From Corallococcus interemptor (GTDB lineage Bacteria > Myxococcota > Myxococcia > Myxococcales > Myxococcaceae): a stretch of DNA of 34,941 nt. How positions within the stretch are numbered: position 1 is the stretch's first letter; each line of letters starts with the position of its first letter. Positions 10,883 to 19,089 of the stretch are shown in pieces. The stretch lies in NCBI RefSeq assembly GCF_003668875.1, contig NZ_RAWM01000093.1, positions 1-34,941 on the forward strand. Direction: 5' to 3'. The notes under the pieces are model-generated. The model saw nothing but the letters and a program-made list of their open reading frames with translations, made no database searches and was not told where the DNA came from. Position numbers and translations under genes: made by a program.

Positions 10883-11989
10883 ATGTCGCTCTCCATCCAA
10901 CTCATCCGGCGGGAGGACTTCGAGTCGCGCTGCCTGTCCGCGCTCGTGGGCGCCGGGGCCATGGCGATGGTGGCCGGCGTGGCGCGGCAGGTGCTGCACC
11001 TGTCGGTGGACCCGGGCGCCTTCGCGCTGATGGCGGCGGCCGTCACCGCGGTGAAGCCGAAGGCGTCGGAGAACGCGCTGATGCGCGTGGCCATGCTGCT
11101 GTTGCCCGCCCTGCCCTACGTGCTGGGCCTGCCGTCGTCCCTGCAGCACGCGGCGGCGGGCGCCATCGCCGCGGGCCTGCTGGCGTGGCGGGGCAACGGG
11201 CGCGACAGCGTGGGCACCCCGCTCCAGGTCGCGCTGTGCGCCGGGGCCGCCGCCGTCACCACCGCGCTGGGGCTGTACGTGCAGGAGGTCCTCCACGCGC
11301 GCTTCCTCCCGGCGCGGGGCTACTTCCCGCTGCTGGTGGACTACTCGGTGGTGGCGCTGTTCTGGAGCATCGGCACGCTGCCGGCGAACCTGGCCGTGGA
11401 CCTGGACGCGGTGACCACCCGGGGCATGCGCCTGGAGGCCACGCTCACCGGCGAGGTGAAGGGCCTGGTGGCCCGGGCGCTCACGCTCTACCGCCAGTCC
11501 CAGGAGGAGGCGCGCAAATTGGCCAAGGGCGCGGGGCTGGAGAAGCTCCAGGCCGTGCTCGGCAAGCTGGCCCGGGACGCCTTCACCCTGGCCGAGTCCC
11601 ACACCGAGCTGGAAGCGCAGCTGGCCTCCGCGTCCCAGGGGAGCGTGGACTCGCAGGTGCAGGAGTTGAAGAAGCGCGCCCAGGACGCGCAGGACGGCGT
11701 GGCCCGCCGCCAGCTGGAGCGCGCCGCCGCGTCGCTGGGTGAGGAGCTCAACCACCTGGACGCGCTGTCACGCCGCCAGGAGCGCCTGTTGGCGCAGCTG
11801 CACGCACAGGTGGCCCTGCTGGAGCGGGCCCGCGTGTGCTTCATCGGCGCCCGGGCCGGGTCTCCCCTGAGCGGGAACGACCGGGTCCAGGCGCTGGCCG
11901 ACAAGCTCTCCGCGCTGGACCTGGAGTCCACCGGCGCGGAAGGCCCGGTGAACGCCCCGCGCGCCCCGGCGGGCCGCTCCCAGGCTTGA
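10883..11989 (+). CDS. Membrane protein with C-terminal coiled coil, function unknown
   Basis: A 368-aa protein that I do not recognise. Residues 15-172 contain about five or six hydrophobic segments (for example 18-36, 66-82, 113-132 and 148-170). Residues 190-325 are highly charged and Ala/Glu/Gln/Leu-rich, consistent with a long cytoplasmic coiled coil. The tail is Pro/Ala-rich. The layout recalls FUSC/aromatic-exporter-like proteins (membrane bundle plus helical domain), but no family motif is certain. The start is the ATG at 10883. It begins 26 bp after the VWA gene on the same strand, so the two are likely cotranscribed. Confidence 0.75.
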   Translation: MSLSIQLIRREDFESRCLSALVGAGAMAMVAGVARQVLHLSVDPGAFALMAAAVTAVKPKASENALMRVAMLLLPALPYVLGLPSSLQHAAAGAIAAGLLAWRGNGRDSVGTPLQVALCAGAAAVTTALGLYVQEVLHARFLPARGYFPLLVDYSVVALFWSIGTLPANLAVDLDAVTTRGMRLEATLTGEVKGLVARALTLYRQSQEEARKLAKGAGLEKLQAVLGKLARDAFTLAESHTELEAQLASASQGSVDSQVQELKKRAQDAQDGVARRQLERAAASLGEELNHLDALSRRQERLLAQLHAQVALLERARVCFIGARAGSPLSGNDRVQALADKLSALDLESTGAEGPVNAPRAPAGRSQA

Positions 11990-11992
11990 GGC

Positions 11993-12331
11993 CTAGGCCT
12001 TCGGCTTCGCAGCGGCGCGCGTGCGCTTGCGGGCCGGAGCGGCCTTCTTCGCCGCGACGACGCGGGGCGTGTGCAGTTCGCTGGCGATGCGCTGCTCAAT
12101 CTCCTCGCGCGTGCGGCGGCTGACCTCCAGCGCGGCGTTGATGCGCTCGCGCACGACGTCCGCCTGCGCCTCCGCCGCGGCGCGGTACTCCGCGATGTCC
12201 CGGCGCAACTCCAGACGTCCCTCGCGGGCGTTGTTCGTGCCCCCCGTCTTGCGGGTGGCCGTCTTCCGCCGCGCGGGGCGATCCCCCGCCTGGGTCCCAC
12301 TGCCCTGTTGTCCCTGTGCCTTGCGCGCCAT
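11993..12331 (-). CDS. Small basic histone-tail-like protein
   Basis: A 112-aa protein with two Lys/Arg/Ala-rich tails around a helical core. The N-terminal tail (1-35) includes RRKTATRKTGG; the C-terminal tail (90-112) includes AAKKAAPARKR and ends AAAKPKA. The core (37-85) is a charged amphipathic helix rich in E, R and A. Tails of this composition are seen in bacterial histone-H1-like and other nucleoid-binding proteins, so DNA or RNA binding is a reasonable inference, not a demonstrated function. The ATG at 12331 is preceded by GAGGGG. It is convergent with the membrane/coiled-coil gene, 3 bp apart. Confidence 0.7.
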   Translation of the reverse strand: MARKAQGQQGSGTQAGDRPARRKTATRKTGGTNNAREGRLELRRDIAEYRAAAEAQADVVRERINAALEVSRRTREEIEQRIASELHTPRVVAAKKAAPARKRTRAAAKPKA

Positions 12332-12648
12332 GTCCCTGGCCCCCTCGTGCGATCGCACGCGTCTGTGGGCGGAAAGGTGGGGTGTGGGATTCCCGCATGG
12401 AAGCCTGCCCCCGGGTCGGACGGAGGCCGGGCGGCCAGACAATGTGCGGGCGCGGCAACAGAGAGGCTTCTCAATGCCTCCAGGAAGGCGCTAAGAGGAC
12501 CCTCGCTGTTCCTGGGCCAAGGGCCCTCTTGACTGATAGGTCGGGGACAGCCGCATCACCCCATGGGCCGGGATGCGAGCAAGCCTTCGAGCCCTGCGCG
12601 CCCCGCCAGCCTGGGAGACGCGCCGGAGCGGAGAGTGAGGGAACATCC
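12332..12648. other. Gene-free divergent interval with a weak inverted repeat
   Basis: This 317-bp stretch separates the divergent basic-protein gene and the hydroxylase gene and should hold both promoters. The only structure I see is AAGAGGACCC (12493-12502) facing GGGCCCTCTT (12521-12530), which pair except for one A-C mismatch. It could be an operator or a leader hairpin. Open frames crossing the interval show no family features. Confidence 0.45.
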
Positions 12649-13443
12649 GTGGCGGTCTCTTTCCTGAACCGGAAGCACAACCTGGACCGGATGTCGCTGC
12701 GCGACCTGGTCTACTCGTTCTTCACCTATTACGCCGTCGTCGCGTACATCCTCATCGGCATCACCTGCATCGTGCTGTCGGTGAAGTGGTTCGAGGCGCC
12801 GGTACGCATGGGCGCGGCGGTGCTGCTGGCCACGGTGGCGTACCCGTTCGGCTGGTACCTCATCCACCGGTACATCCTGCACGGGCGCTTCCTCTACAAG
12901 TCCGCGGCGACGGCGGTGACGTGGAAGCGCATCCACTTCGACCACCACCAGGACCCGCACGACCTGCGCGTGCTCTTCGGCGCGCTGCACACCACGCTGC
13001 CCACCATCGCGCTGGTGCTCACGCCGATTGGCTACCTCATTGGCGGCAAGTCGGGCGCGGCGGCGGCGCTGGGCTGGGGCATGGTGACCACGTGCTTCTA
13101 CGAGTTCTGCCACTGCATCCAGCACCTCAACTACGCCCCGCAGCAGAAGTGGCTCAAGGACATCAAGCGCCTGCACATGTCCCACCACTTCCACAACGAG
13201 CAGGGCAACTACGGCATCACGAACTACTTCTGGGACCGCGTGTTCGGCACGCTCTACGAGAAGGCGTCGGACAAGCCCAAGAGCCCCACCGTCTTCAACC
13301 TGGGCTACACGGCGGAAGAGGCGGCGAAGTACCCCTGGGTGGACAAGCTCTCCGGCGGCACGCGCGGTGACGGACACCCGCGCCGCTTCTGGGGCGCGGA
13401 AGGCCTGAGCGCGCCGGAAGCCTCCGGCGAACAGCAGACCTGA
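12649..13443 (+). CDS. Fatty acid hydroxylase / sterol desaturase superfamily membrane protein
   Basis: A 264-aa di-iron membrane oxygenase. Its His boxes are HRYILH (73-78), HFDHHQDPH (96-104), HCIQH (155-159) and HMSHHFH (176-182), followed by the family-typical NYGITNYFWDRVFGTLY (187-203). Hydrophobic helices lie at about 20-45, 54-72, 115-133 and 137-152. Such enzymes hydroxylate or desaturate lipid acyl chains, sphingoid bases or sterols at the membrane using O2; the substrate here is unknown. I start at GTG 12649, which has GAGGGA upstream; ATG 12691 would remove 14 residues. A strong terminator follows directly. Confidence 0.88.
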   Translation: MAVSFLNRKHNLDRMSLRDLVYSFFTYYAVVAYILIGITCIVLSVKWFEAPVRMGAAVLLATVAYPFGWYLIHRYILHGRFLYKSAATAVTWKRIHFDHHQDPHDLRVLFGALHTTLPTIALVLTPIGYLIGGKSGAAAALGWGMVTTCFYEFCHCIQHLNYAPQQKWLKDIKRLHMSHHFHNEQGNYGITNYFWDRVFGTLYEKASDKPKSPTVFNLGYTAEEAAKYPWVDKLSGGTRGDGHPRRFWGAEGLSAPEASGEQQT

Positions 13444-13467
13444 TCATCCCTCCTTCGCTTCACCCCG

Positions 13468-13512
13468 GACCTCCCCGCGCACTTCGTTGCCGGGGAGGTC
13501 TTCGTTTTTCTC
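13468..13512 (+). terminator. Intrinsic terminator after the hydroxylase gene
   Basis: GACCTCCCCG (13468-13477) and CGGGGAGGTC (13491-13500) form a perfect 10-bp stem with a 13-nt loop, followed by TTCGTTTTTCT. It lies 24 bp past the stop of the hydroxylase gene and ends at the stop of the oppositely directed gene. The T-run serves the plus strand. Confidence 0.85.
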
Positions 13513-14455
13513 ACGCGGACATCGGCTGGGCCTGTTCCTGCTCCTGCTCCTCGCGGAAGCGCTGGGCGGACAGGGGCGGCAGGGTGTGCACGCGCGCCAC
13601 GAGGCACGCCGCGCTGCCGCCGGCCAGGTGGAACTGGTCCAGCCGCACGCTGACGGGCCGGCGCCCCAGGCCGCGCAGCACCGCCTCCACGCGGGGCACG
13701 CGCGCGCCGACGATGACGGTGTTGCCCACCTCCACCAGATTGAGCCCGAACGCGAGCGCGTCCTCGCGCGCGACGGGAACCACCTGCTGGATGCCCTCCG
13801 TGCGCTCCAGCATGCGCAGTGACTCCGGCGTGAAGGCCTCCGGACACACCAGCGCGGTGCCGTCCGACAGGACCGTGAGCGCGGTGTCCAGGTGGTAGAG
13901 GTACGGGTCGCACAGCTCCAGCGGCGTGACGGGCGCGGAGAGGAAGGCCTCCAGCACGCCCGCGGCGCGCTGCGTGGAGCGCATGCCCCAGCCCAGCAGG
14001 GCGCCCCGGCCCGAGGGCAGCATGGCCACGTCCCCGCCTTCGATGTGCACGCGCGCAGGCTCGATGACGTCGAAGCCGCGCCCGGCCAGCCACCGGGCGC
14101 GCGCGAGCTGCTCACCGCGCCGCTGTCCGTGGCGCATGGTGGCGAGCAGCGCGCGCAGCTCGCCCTCCTGGGAGACGAGCACCGCGTTGTCCTTGGCGAA
14201 CACGGAGTCGAACGCGCCGTGGACGAAGGGCAGCTCGAAGAAGCCCGCGCCCGCGTCCCGCAGGGTCCGCAGGAATTCGCGGTGCTGCGTGCACGCGCGC
14301 CGCCACGCGACGGCGCCGGGCTTCATATGCGGGTTGATGTTCCAGGCGACCTGATACGCGCAGTCGCGGGAGCGGACATGGTCCTTTTCGCAACGCACCT
14401 GACTGACGGCGAAGGTGGCGGGAGCGATGTGGCCGGTGTGCAAGGTCATCCCCAT
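13511..14455 (-). CDS. DDAH / arginine deiminase-like amidinohydrolase
   Basis: A protein of about 314 aa from the guanidino-group-modifying superfamily (DDAH, arginine deiminase, amidinotransferase). Numbered from ATG 14455, the signature residues are FAKDNA (about 86-91), HIEGGD (137-142), YHLDTALT (187-194, with the catalytic-type His) and AGGSAACL (278-285, nucleophile Cys284). This triad is typical of enzymes that hydrolyse a substituted guanidinium to citrulline or a ureido product. The start is uncertain: ATG 14449 is equally possible, and ATG 14512 is unlikely because it would run over the perfect palindrome upstream. The gene is divergent from a heme-oxygenase-like oxidase, only 55 bp away. 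Confidence 0.82.
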   Translation of the reverse strand: MGMTLHTGHIAPATFAVSQVRCEKDHVRSRDCAYQVAWNINPHMKPGAVAWRRACTQHREFLRTLRDAGAGFFELPFVHGAFDSVFAKDNAVLVSQEGELRALLATMRHGQRRGEQLARARWLAGRGFDVIEPARVHIEGGDVAMLPSGRGALLGWGMRSTQRAAGVLEAFLSAPVTPLELCDPYLYHLDTALTVLSDGTALVCPEAFTPESLRMLERTEGIQQVVPVAREDALAFGLNLVEVGNTVIVGARVPRVEAVLRGLGRRPVSVRLDQFHLAGGSAACLVARVHTLPPLSAQRFREEQEQEQAQPMSA

Positions 14456-14462
14456 ACATGTG

Positions 14463-14488
14463 ACCGGAAGGCACTCCCGCCTTCCGGT
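14463..14488. promoter_or_regulatory. Perfect 10-bp inverted repeat, likely shared operator
   Basis: ACCGGAAGGC (14463-14472) and GCCTTCCGGT (14479-14488) are exact reverse complements around ACTCCC. The element sits in the short divergent interval between the DDAH-like gene and the di-iron oxidase gene, 22 bp before the plus-strand ATG. A dimeric regulator binding here could control both genes. No regulator gene is adjacent. Confidence 0.65.
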
Positions 14489-14510
14489 ATGTGAAGAGAG
14501 GGTGCGCACC

Positions 14511-15428
14511 ATGAGCGGGCTTGGCGAGGTGGCTGGGGAAGCGGGGATGGAGGACGCACGCCTGTCCGAACGGCTTCACCGGACCCTCTTGCGTTTCAAC
14601 CAGCGGCGACTGGCGCCGGGCTTTCCCACCGAGGGCTGGCGAGCAGACGTGCAGGAAGAGACGCAGTTGCGGTTGCTCGAGGGTGAGTACGTGGAGGCGG
14701 AGCGGCAGCGCGTGGCGGCCTGGGCCGCCGAGGCACCGGAGGACGCGGACGGCTTCATCGCCTGGTTCGAGGACCTGAAGGAGTCCGGTCCCGGACAGCA
14801 TGATCCGCTGTTCCCGTGGCTGGCCACGAAGGCCACGCGTGAGCAGATGGACTGGTTCCTCACGCAGGAGGTCGCGGGCGAGGCGGGCTTCGACGACCTG
14901 GTGGCGCTGACGCAGCTGCAGCTGCCCACGCGGGCGAAGCTGGAGCTGGCGCGCAACTACTGGGACGAGATGGGCCGCGGGCGCGAGGACGCGATGCACG
15001 GGCCGATGCTCGCGGAGATGGCCCGGAAGCTGGGGCTGAAGCCCACGGAGGAGGACACGGTGTGGGAAGCGCACGCGCTGGCGAACCTGCTCTGCGCGTT
15101 CGCGTTCAACCGCCGCTACACGTTCCACGCGGTGGGCGCGCTGGGCATCGTGGAGGAGACGGCGCCGGGCCGCACCGCGTGCGTCAACGAGGGCCTGAAG
15201 CGTCTGGGGTTCGACATGCGCGTGCGGCGCTATTACGCATTGCACTCCACGCTGGACGTGAAGCACTCGGAGACGTGGAACAAGGAGGTGCTGCGTCCGC
15301 TGGTGGAGGCGAACCCCGCGTGCGCGCGGCCCCTGGCGGAGGGCGCGCTGTTGCGGCTGATGGCGGGCGCGCGCTGCTTCGAGCGCTACCGCCATGAGCT
15401 GGGATTGGACCTGAAGACCCTCAGCTGA
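14511..15428 (+). CDS. Heme-oxygenase-like di-iron oxidase (HDO) / iron-containing redox enzyme family
   Basis: A 305-aa all-helical protein. Candidate metal ligands fall in the spacing of the HDO superfamily (relatives of UndA, BesC and SznF): Glu120 in FLTQEVAGE, Glu153 and His163 in DEMGRGREDAMH, Glu215/216 in ALGIVEETAPG, then His245, Asp249 and His252 in HSTLDVKH. These enzymes use a labile di-iron centre and O2 for N-oxygenation, C-C cleavage or desaturation. The start at ATG 14511 has AGAGGG about 9 nt upstream; 32 open codons further up overlap the palindrome and were excluded. The divergent partner is a guanidino-hydrolase, hinting at an arginine- or amine-derived substrate; that link is inference. 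Confidence 0.8.
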   Translation: MSGLGEVAGEAGMEDARLSERLHRTLLRFNQRRLAPGFPTEGWRADVQEETQLRLLEGEYVEAERQRVAAWAAEAPEDADGFIAWFEDLKESGPGQHDPLFPWLATKATREQMDWFLTQEVAGEAGFDDLVALTQLQLPTRAKLELARNYWDEMGRGREDAMHGPMLAEMARKLGLKPTEEDTVWEAHALANLLCAFAFNRRYTFHAVGALGIVEETAPGRTACVNEGLKRLGFDMRVRRYYALHSTLDVKHSETWNKEVLRPLVEANPACARPLAEGALLRLMAGARCFERYRHELGLDLKTLS

Positions 15429-15598
15429 AGGCGCGGAGCCTGGCCGTCCTTCCCCTCGGGACCTTGCGCGTGTGCGCTGGGCTTTCCGGGCTTGGGGGGT
15501 GCGTTTTTCGGAGGACGGTCCGCGCGGGGGCAGGGATGCGCCGGGACGCGGGGGGACGCCAGCTTGGGGCGTTTCCGAAGGCCAGGCTGGAGGTCCCG

Positions 15599-16060
15599 AT
15601 GTCCCTGTTCCGATTCGTCCCCGCCGCGGTGCTGCTCTTGACGGCGTGCGCTTCCCCGGGCACGTCGTTCGAGGAGGTCATGCACCGCAACGCGCCGATA
15701 CAGCCGACGCGGCCGGATCCGCTCACCTACGGCACCCGGCCGGAGAACCCGGTGCGCGTGGGCTGGGGGGACAAGGGCGTGATGGCGTACTTCAAGCTGT
15801 TGCGCGGTCCGCAGGGACAGCCGGTGGCGTGGCGCCTCATGGGGGACTGCTGCGAGTTCACCGAGGTGGACGGCCAGGGCAAGAGCCAGGGCCGGCTGTC
15901 CATCTTCGAGGTGACGTACGAGGGATTGGACACGCCGGTGGTGCTCTACGTGGACGCCTTCACCGGCGGGAACGTGTACGCGCCCTGGGGCTTCCTGCTG
16001 GAGGGCCAGGGCGACGCGCCGCCGCCGTCCGGGACGGAGCCGGAGATCATCGACCTCTAG
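15599..16060 (+). CDS. Small lipoprotein, function unknown
   Basis: A 153-aa protein with a clear lipoprotein signal (MSLFRFVPAAVLLL, lipobox LTAC, Cys17). The rest is a compact, probably beta-rich domain with GDCCEF (125-130 region) and repeated aromatic/Gly patterns; I recognise no family. The ATG at 15599 follows GGAGG by 6 nt, which decides the start over 45 open upstream codons. It lies 170 bp after the di-iron oxidase gene and 215 bp before the AsmA gene. Confidence 0.8.
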   Translation: MSLFRFVPAAVLLLTACASPGTSFEEVMHRNAPIQPTRPDPLTYGTRPENPVRVGWGDKGVMAYFKLLRGPQGQPVAWRLMGDCCEFTEVDGQGKSQGRLSIFEVTYEGLDTPVVLYVDAFTGGNVYAPWGFLLEGQGDAPPPSGTEPEIIDL

Positions 16061-16173
16061 GCCGCCGTCGGACTCCTTGAATCCTTGAACTCAAAGGGAT
16101 TCGTGCGGCCCCCTTCCGGGCGCGGCGGTTCGTGCCTAGATGCAGGGGTCGACGGGAGTGTGCCGTTCCCCCG

Positions 16174-16254
16174 GCGGTTGACCGTCACGCTTACAACCTC
16201 CCCGTGTGCATGGGAGGTGCAGCCCCCCTGGCGCTGAGCTAAGCGTTCGACCGC
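16174..16254 (+). ncRNA. Candidate structured leader RNA upstream of the AsmA-family gene
   Basis: On the plus strand the leader can fold as a closed junction. GCGGTTGA (16174-16181) pairs with TCGACCGC (16247-16254) with one G-U. After a 5-nt bulge, ACGCTTA (16187-16193) pairs perfectly with TAAGCGT (16240-16246). Inside, ACCTCCC (16196-16202) pairs with GGGAGGT (16212-16218), and CAGC (16220-16223) can pair with GCTG (16233-16236). Immediately after, CTCC (16256-16259) can pair with GGAG (16264-16267) of the ribosome-binding site. It matches no riboswitch consensus I know. The pairing is seen; an RNA function is inference. Confidence 0.4.
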
Positions 16255-16275
16255 TCTCCCGACGGAGGAGGAACC

Positions 16276-18990
16276 GTGGCGGCTGTGAAGAAGAGGCGTT
16301 GGCCGTATGTGCTGGGAGGCATCCTCGCGCTCCTGGTTGTCATCGTGGCGGTGGTGCTGTGGCGCCTGGACGCCATCCTGCTGAAGACGGCGCGGGACCA
16401 GGCCGCCACGTACTCGCAGAAGCTGGGGCGCCCCATCGAGATTGGCGACGTCTCCACCAAGCTCTTTCCCTACGTGGGCGCTCGCATCCAGAACGTCAGC
16501 GTGGGCGCCGCGCAAGGCGAGGACCTGCCGCTCGCGGAGCTGAAGGACGTGACGGTGAGCGTGCAGGCGATGCCGCTGCTCACGTCCAAGGGCAAGGACA
16601 TCCGCGTGAAGAACGCGGAGGTGTCCGGGCTCACCGTGAACGTCCTCCGCCTGGCGGACGGCACCACCAACGTGCAGCGCCTCCAGGAGAAGCTGGCCGA
16701 GCAGCAGCCGAAGGAGGAGACGCCGGAGGAGGAGTCGCAGCCCACGGACCTGTCGGGCGTGCACGTGGAGCGCGCGGCGCTCACCGACGGCGTCATCCGC
16801 TTCGTGGACCGCGCGGGCGGCGACAAGGCGCGCGAGCTGGCGGTGAAGGACCTGGACATCGAGGTGAAGGACCTGCGCGTGGGCCAGCCCTTGAAGGTGG
16901 ACCTGGCGGCCGCGGTGCTCGCGGACAAGCAGAACTTGAAGATGACGCTCGCCGCGGCGCCGCTGCCCGCGACGCTCATCCCCACGCCGGAGCAGGTGAC
17001 GCTGAAGGCGGAGCACATCGACCTGTCGCCGCTGGGGCCGTTCCTGCCCCCGGACGTGGGGCTGCAGGCGGGCACGCTGGACGCGGACTGGAAGGCGGAC
17101 CTGGGCGGCGCGGTGCCCGGCGGCAAGGGCCCCACGAAGGTCGTGGGCGTCATCAAGGCGCTGGGGATGAAGTTCGCGGGTTCGGAAGGCGGCAAGGCGC
17201 TGGACGTGGTGCTCGACACGGACGTGACGGGCGACATGGCCACCGGTGACCTGGCGCTGGACAAGCTGAAGCTGGACCTGGGCCCCGCGGCCATCACGGG
17301 CCAGGGCAAGGTGAAGGGGCTGTTCACGGACAAGCCCGCGGTGGAGGGCTTCGAGCTGACGGGCCGCAACCTGGACCCCGCCGTGCTCGCCGAGTACTAC
17401 CCGCCGCTGCGCAAGCAGCTCAACGGGATGATCGCCGGCCCCATTGGCCTGGACGTGCGCGGCAGCGGCACGCAGGAGGCGCAGGCCCTCAACATCGCGG
17501 TGGACCTGACGCCGGTGCGGCTGCGGGTGCCGGATCAGCTGACGAAGGACGCTGGCGGCGCCATGAAGCTGAACGCGACGGTGACGGGCGCGGCGGCGAG
17601 CGGCGGCGCGCTGCGCTTCGACGCGAAGGCGGACCTGAACGGCGTGGACATGCGGCCGGGCCTGCTGGTGAACAAGGCGCCGGGGCAGCGGCTGGAGGTC
17701 GCGGCGGCGGGCACGTACGCGCCGGCGAAGACGGGCAGCGGGATGACGGTGAACGTCAGCCGCATGAGCCTGGGCGCGCTGGAGGACACGGTGACGGGCA
17801 CCGCCACGGTGACGCTGGCGGGCACGGGCAAGAAGGCCACGACGACGTTCAAGGCGGACGTGAAGGCCGCGAAGCTGGATGCGGAGAAGTTGTTGATGAG
17901 CGAGGAGGAGGTCCTGGCGCGTAACGGCGGCAAGCCCCCGCCGGAGCCGCCAGCGGAGCCGGCCAATCGCTTCAACGGCTACCGGGGTGACATCCAGTTC
18001 GCCATCGGGTCGCTGCGCTACACGGCGATGGACCTGTCCAACGTGACGGGCGTGGTGAAGATGGTGGACGACCTCATCACGGTGGAGAAGTTCTCGACGG
18101 GAATCTACGGCGGCAAGGTGGTGGCGGACGGGACGACCCTCCGCCTGGGGCCCGCGCCGGAGGCCCGGCCCTTCACGGCGAAGGTGCAGGTGCAGGGCCT
18201 GGAGGTCGCGCAGGCGCTGGCGGCGCGCACGCCGAAGCAGGTGCTGACGGGCAAGTTCAACGGCAACGTGGACGTGCAGGGCGTGGGCTACACGCCGGAG
18301 AAGCTGCAGCAGACGCTGCTGGGCGGCATCAACGGCAACCTCCTGGAGGGCACGTTCCTGGGCAAGGACCTGGTGTCCTCCGTGACGGGGCCGCTGGCCA
18401 AGGCGCTGCCCTTCGCGAAGGCGCTCAAGAGCGGCGATGTCACGTCGCTGGGCGGCGACCTGCCCTTCAGCGTGACCATCAAGAACGGCGTGGCGCAGCT
18501 GAGCAAGCCCATCACCTGGACGCGGCCGGAGGCGGCGATGAGCTTCGATGGCGGCATCGGGCTGGACGGCACGCTGGATTTGACGGGCGGGGTGTCGCTG
18601 ACGCCCGCGACCATCAAGACGCTGACGGTGGGCAAGGTGACGCCGGCGGAGGCCATCCCGGTGGGGCTGAAGATCACCGGCAAGGCGTGGAGCCCGGAGG
18701 TGACGGGCATCGACGTGAAGCCCGCGGCGACGACCATCCTGAAGCTGGCCGGAGGGGCCGCGCTGAGCGGCGTGCTGGGTGAGAAGGGCAAGGCCGTGGA
18801 GGACATCATCACGGGCGGCCAGGACAAGGCCAAGGCCGAAGCGGAGGCGAAGCGTCAGGAGCTGGAGGCGCGCGCCAACGAGGAGAAGAAGAAGCTGGAG
18901 GAGCAGGCCCGCCTCGAGCAGGAGAAGGCCAAGCAGCGCGCCGAGGAAGAAGCGAAGAAGCGGCTCAAGGGCATCTTCGGCGGGAAGTAG
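16276..18990 (+). CDS. AsmA-family protein
   Basis: A 904-aa protein with one N-terminal membrane helix (about 9-31, after KKRRWPY) and a very long beta-strand-rich body, as in AsmA/TamB/YhdP-type bridge proteins that carry phospholipids between inner and outer membrane. The AsmA-type start (KTARDQAATYSQKLGRP) follows the helix. The last 60 residues are a Lys/Glu/Ala-rich coiled coil ending KRLKGIFGGK. The start is GTG 16276 with a strong GGAGGAGG site 4-5 nt upstream. Its leader may fold into a structured RNA (see 16174-16254). It should lie in the periplasm. A hairpin terminator follows the gene. Confidence 0.87.
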   Translation: MAAVKKRRWPYVLGGILALLVVIVAVVLWRLDAILLKTARDQAATYSQKLGRPIEIGDVSTKLFPYVGARIQNVSVGAAQGEDLPLAELKDVTVSVQAMPLLTSKGKDIRVKNAEVSGLTVNVLRLADGTTNVQRLQEKLAEQQPKEETPEEESQPTDLSGVHVERAALTDGVIRFVDRAGGDKARELAVKDLDIEVKDLRVGQPLKVDLAAAVLADKQNLKMTLAAAPLPATLIPTPEQVTLKAEHIDLSPLGPFLPPDVGLQAGTLDADWKADLGGAVPGGKGPTKVVGVIKALGMKFAGSEGGKALDVVLDTDVTGDMATGDLALDKLKLDLGPAAITGQGKVKGLFTDKPAVEGFELTGRNLDPAVLAEYYPPLRKQLNGMIAGPIGLDVRGSGTQEAQALNIAVDLTPVRLRVPDQLTKDAGGAMKLNATVTGAAASGGALRFDAKADLNGVDMRPGLLVNKAPGQRLEVAAAGTYAPAKTGSGMTVNVSRMSLGALEDTVTGTATVTLAGTGKKATTTFKADVKAAKLDAEKLLMSEEEVLARNGGKPPPEPPAEPANRFNGYRGDIQFAIGSLRYTAMDLSNVTGVVKMVDDLITVEKFSTGIYGGKVVADGTTLRLGPAPEARPFTAKVQVQGLEVAQALAARTPKQVLTGKFNGNVDVQGVGYTPEKLQQTLLGGINGNLLEGTFLGKDLVSSVTGPLAKALPFAKALKSGDVTSLGGDLPFSVTIKNGVAQLSKPITWTRPEAAMSFDGGIGLDGTLDLTGGVSLTPATIKTLTVGKVTPAEAIPVGLKITGKAWSPEVTGIDVKPAATTILKLAGGAALSGVLGEKGKAVEDIITGGQDKAKAEAEAKRQELEARANEEKKKLEEQARLEQEKAKQRAEEEAKKRLKGIFGGK

Positions 18991-19017
18991 CCGCCGGGAG
19001 TGTCCGGGTCGCGCGCA

Positions 19018-19060
19018 CGCCGCGAGGTTCCTTCAGGGAGCTTCGCGGCGTGGCTGTTTC
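19018..19060 (+). terminator. Hairpin terminator after the AsmA gene
   Basis: CGCCGCGA (19018-19025) pairs perfectly with TCGCGGCG (19043-19050); TTCC and GGGA inside the loop can extend the stem. TGGCTGTTTC follows. It lies 28 bp past the stop and 30 bp before the ATPase gene, so it separates the two units. Confidence 0.6.
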
Positions 19061-19089
19061 AGGGGCTGCCGTCGTAAGGTGGGTGGACG

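Noticed and set aside
16174-16254. tRNA gene on the minus strand in the asmA leader
   Set aside because: A TTAGCTCAGCG stretch resembles a D-arm start, but there is no matching D-stem, no T-arm and no standard anticodon loop. The pairing fits a two-hairpin junction instead.
16174-16254. c-di-GMP (GEMM) riboswitch or hammerhead ribozyme
   Set aside because: The conserved GEMM bases around the junction and the hammerhead CUGAUGA/GAAA core are both absent.
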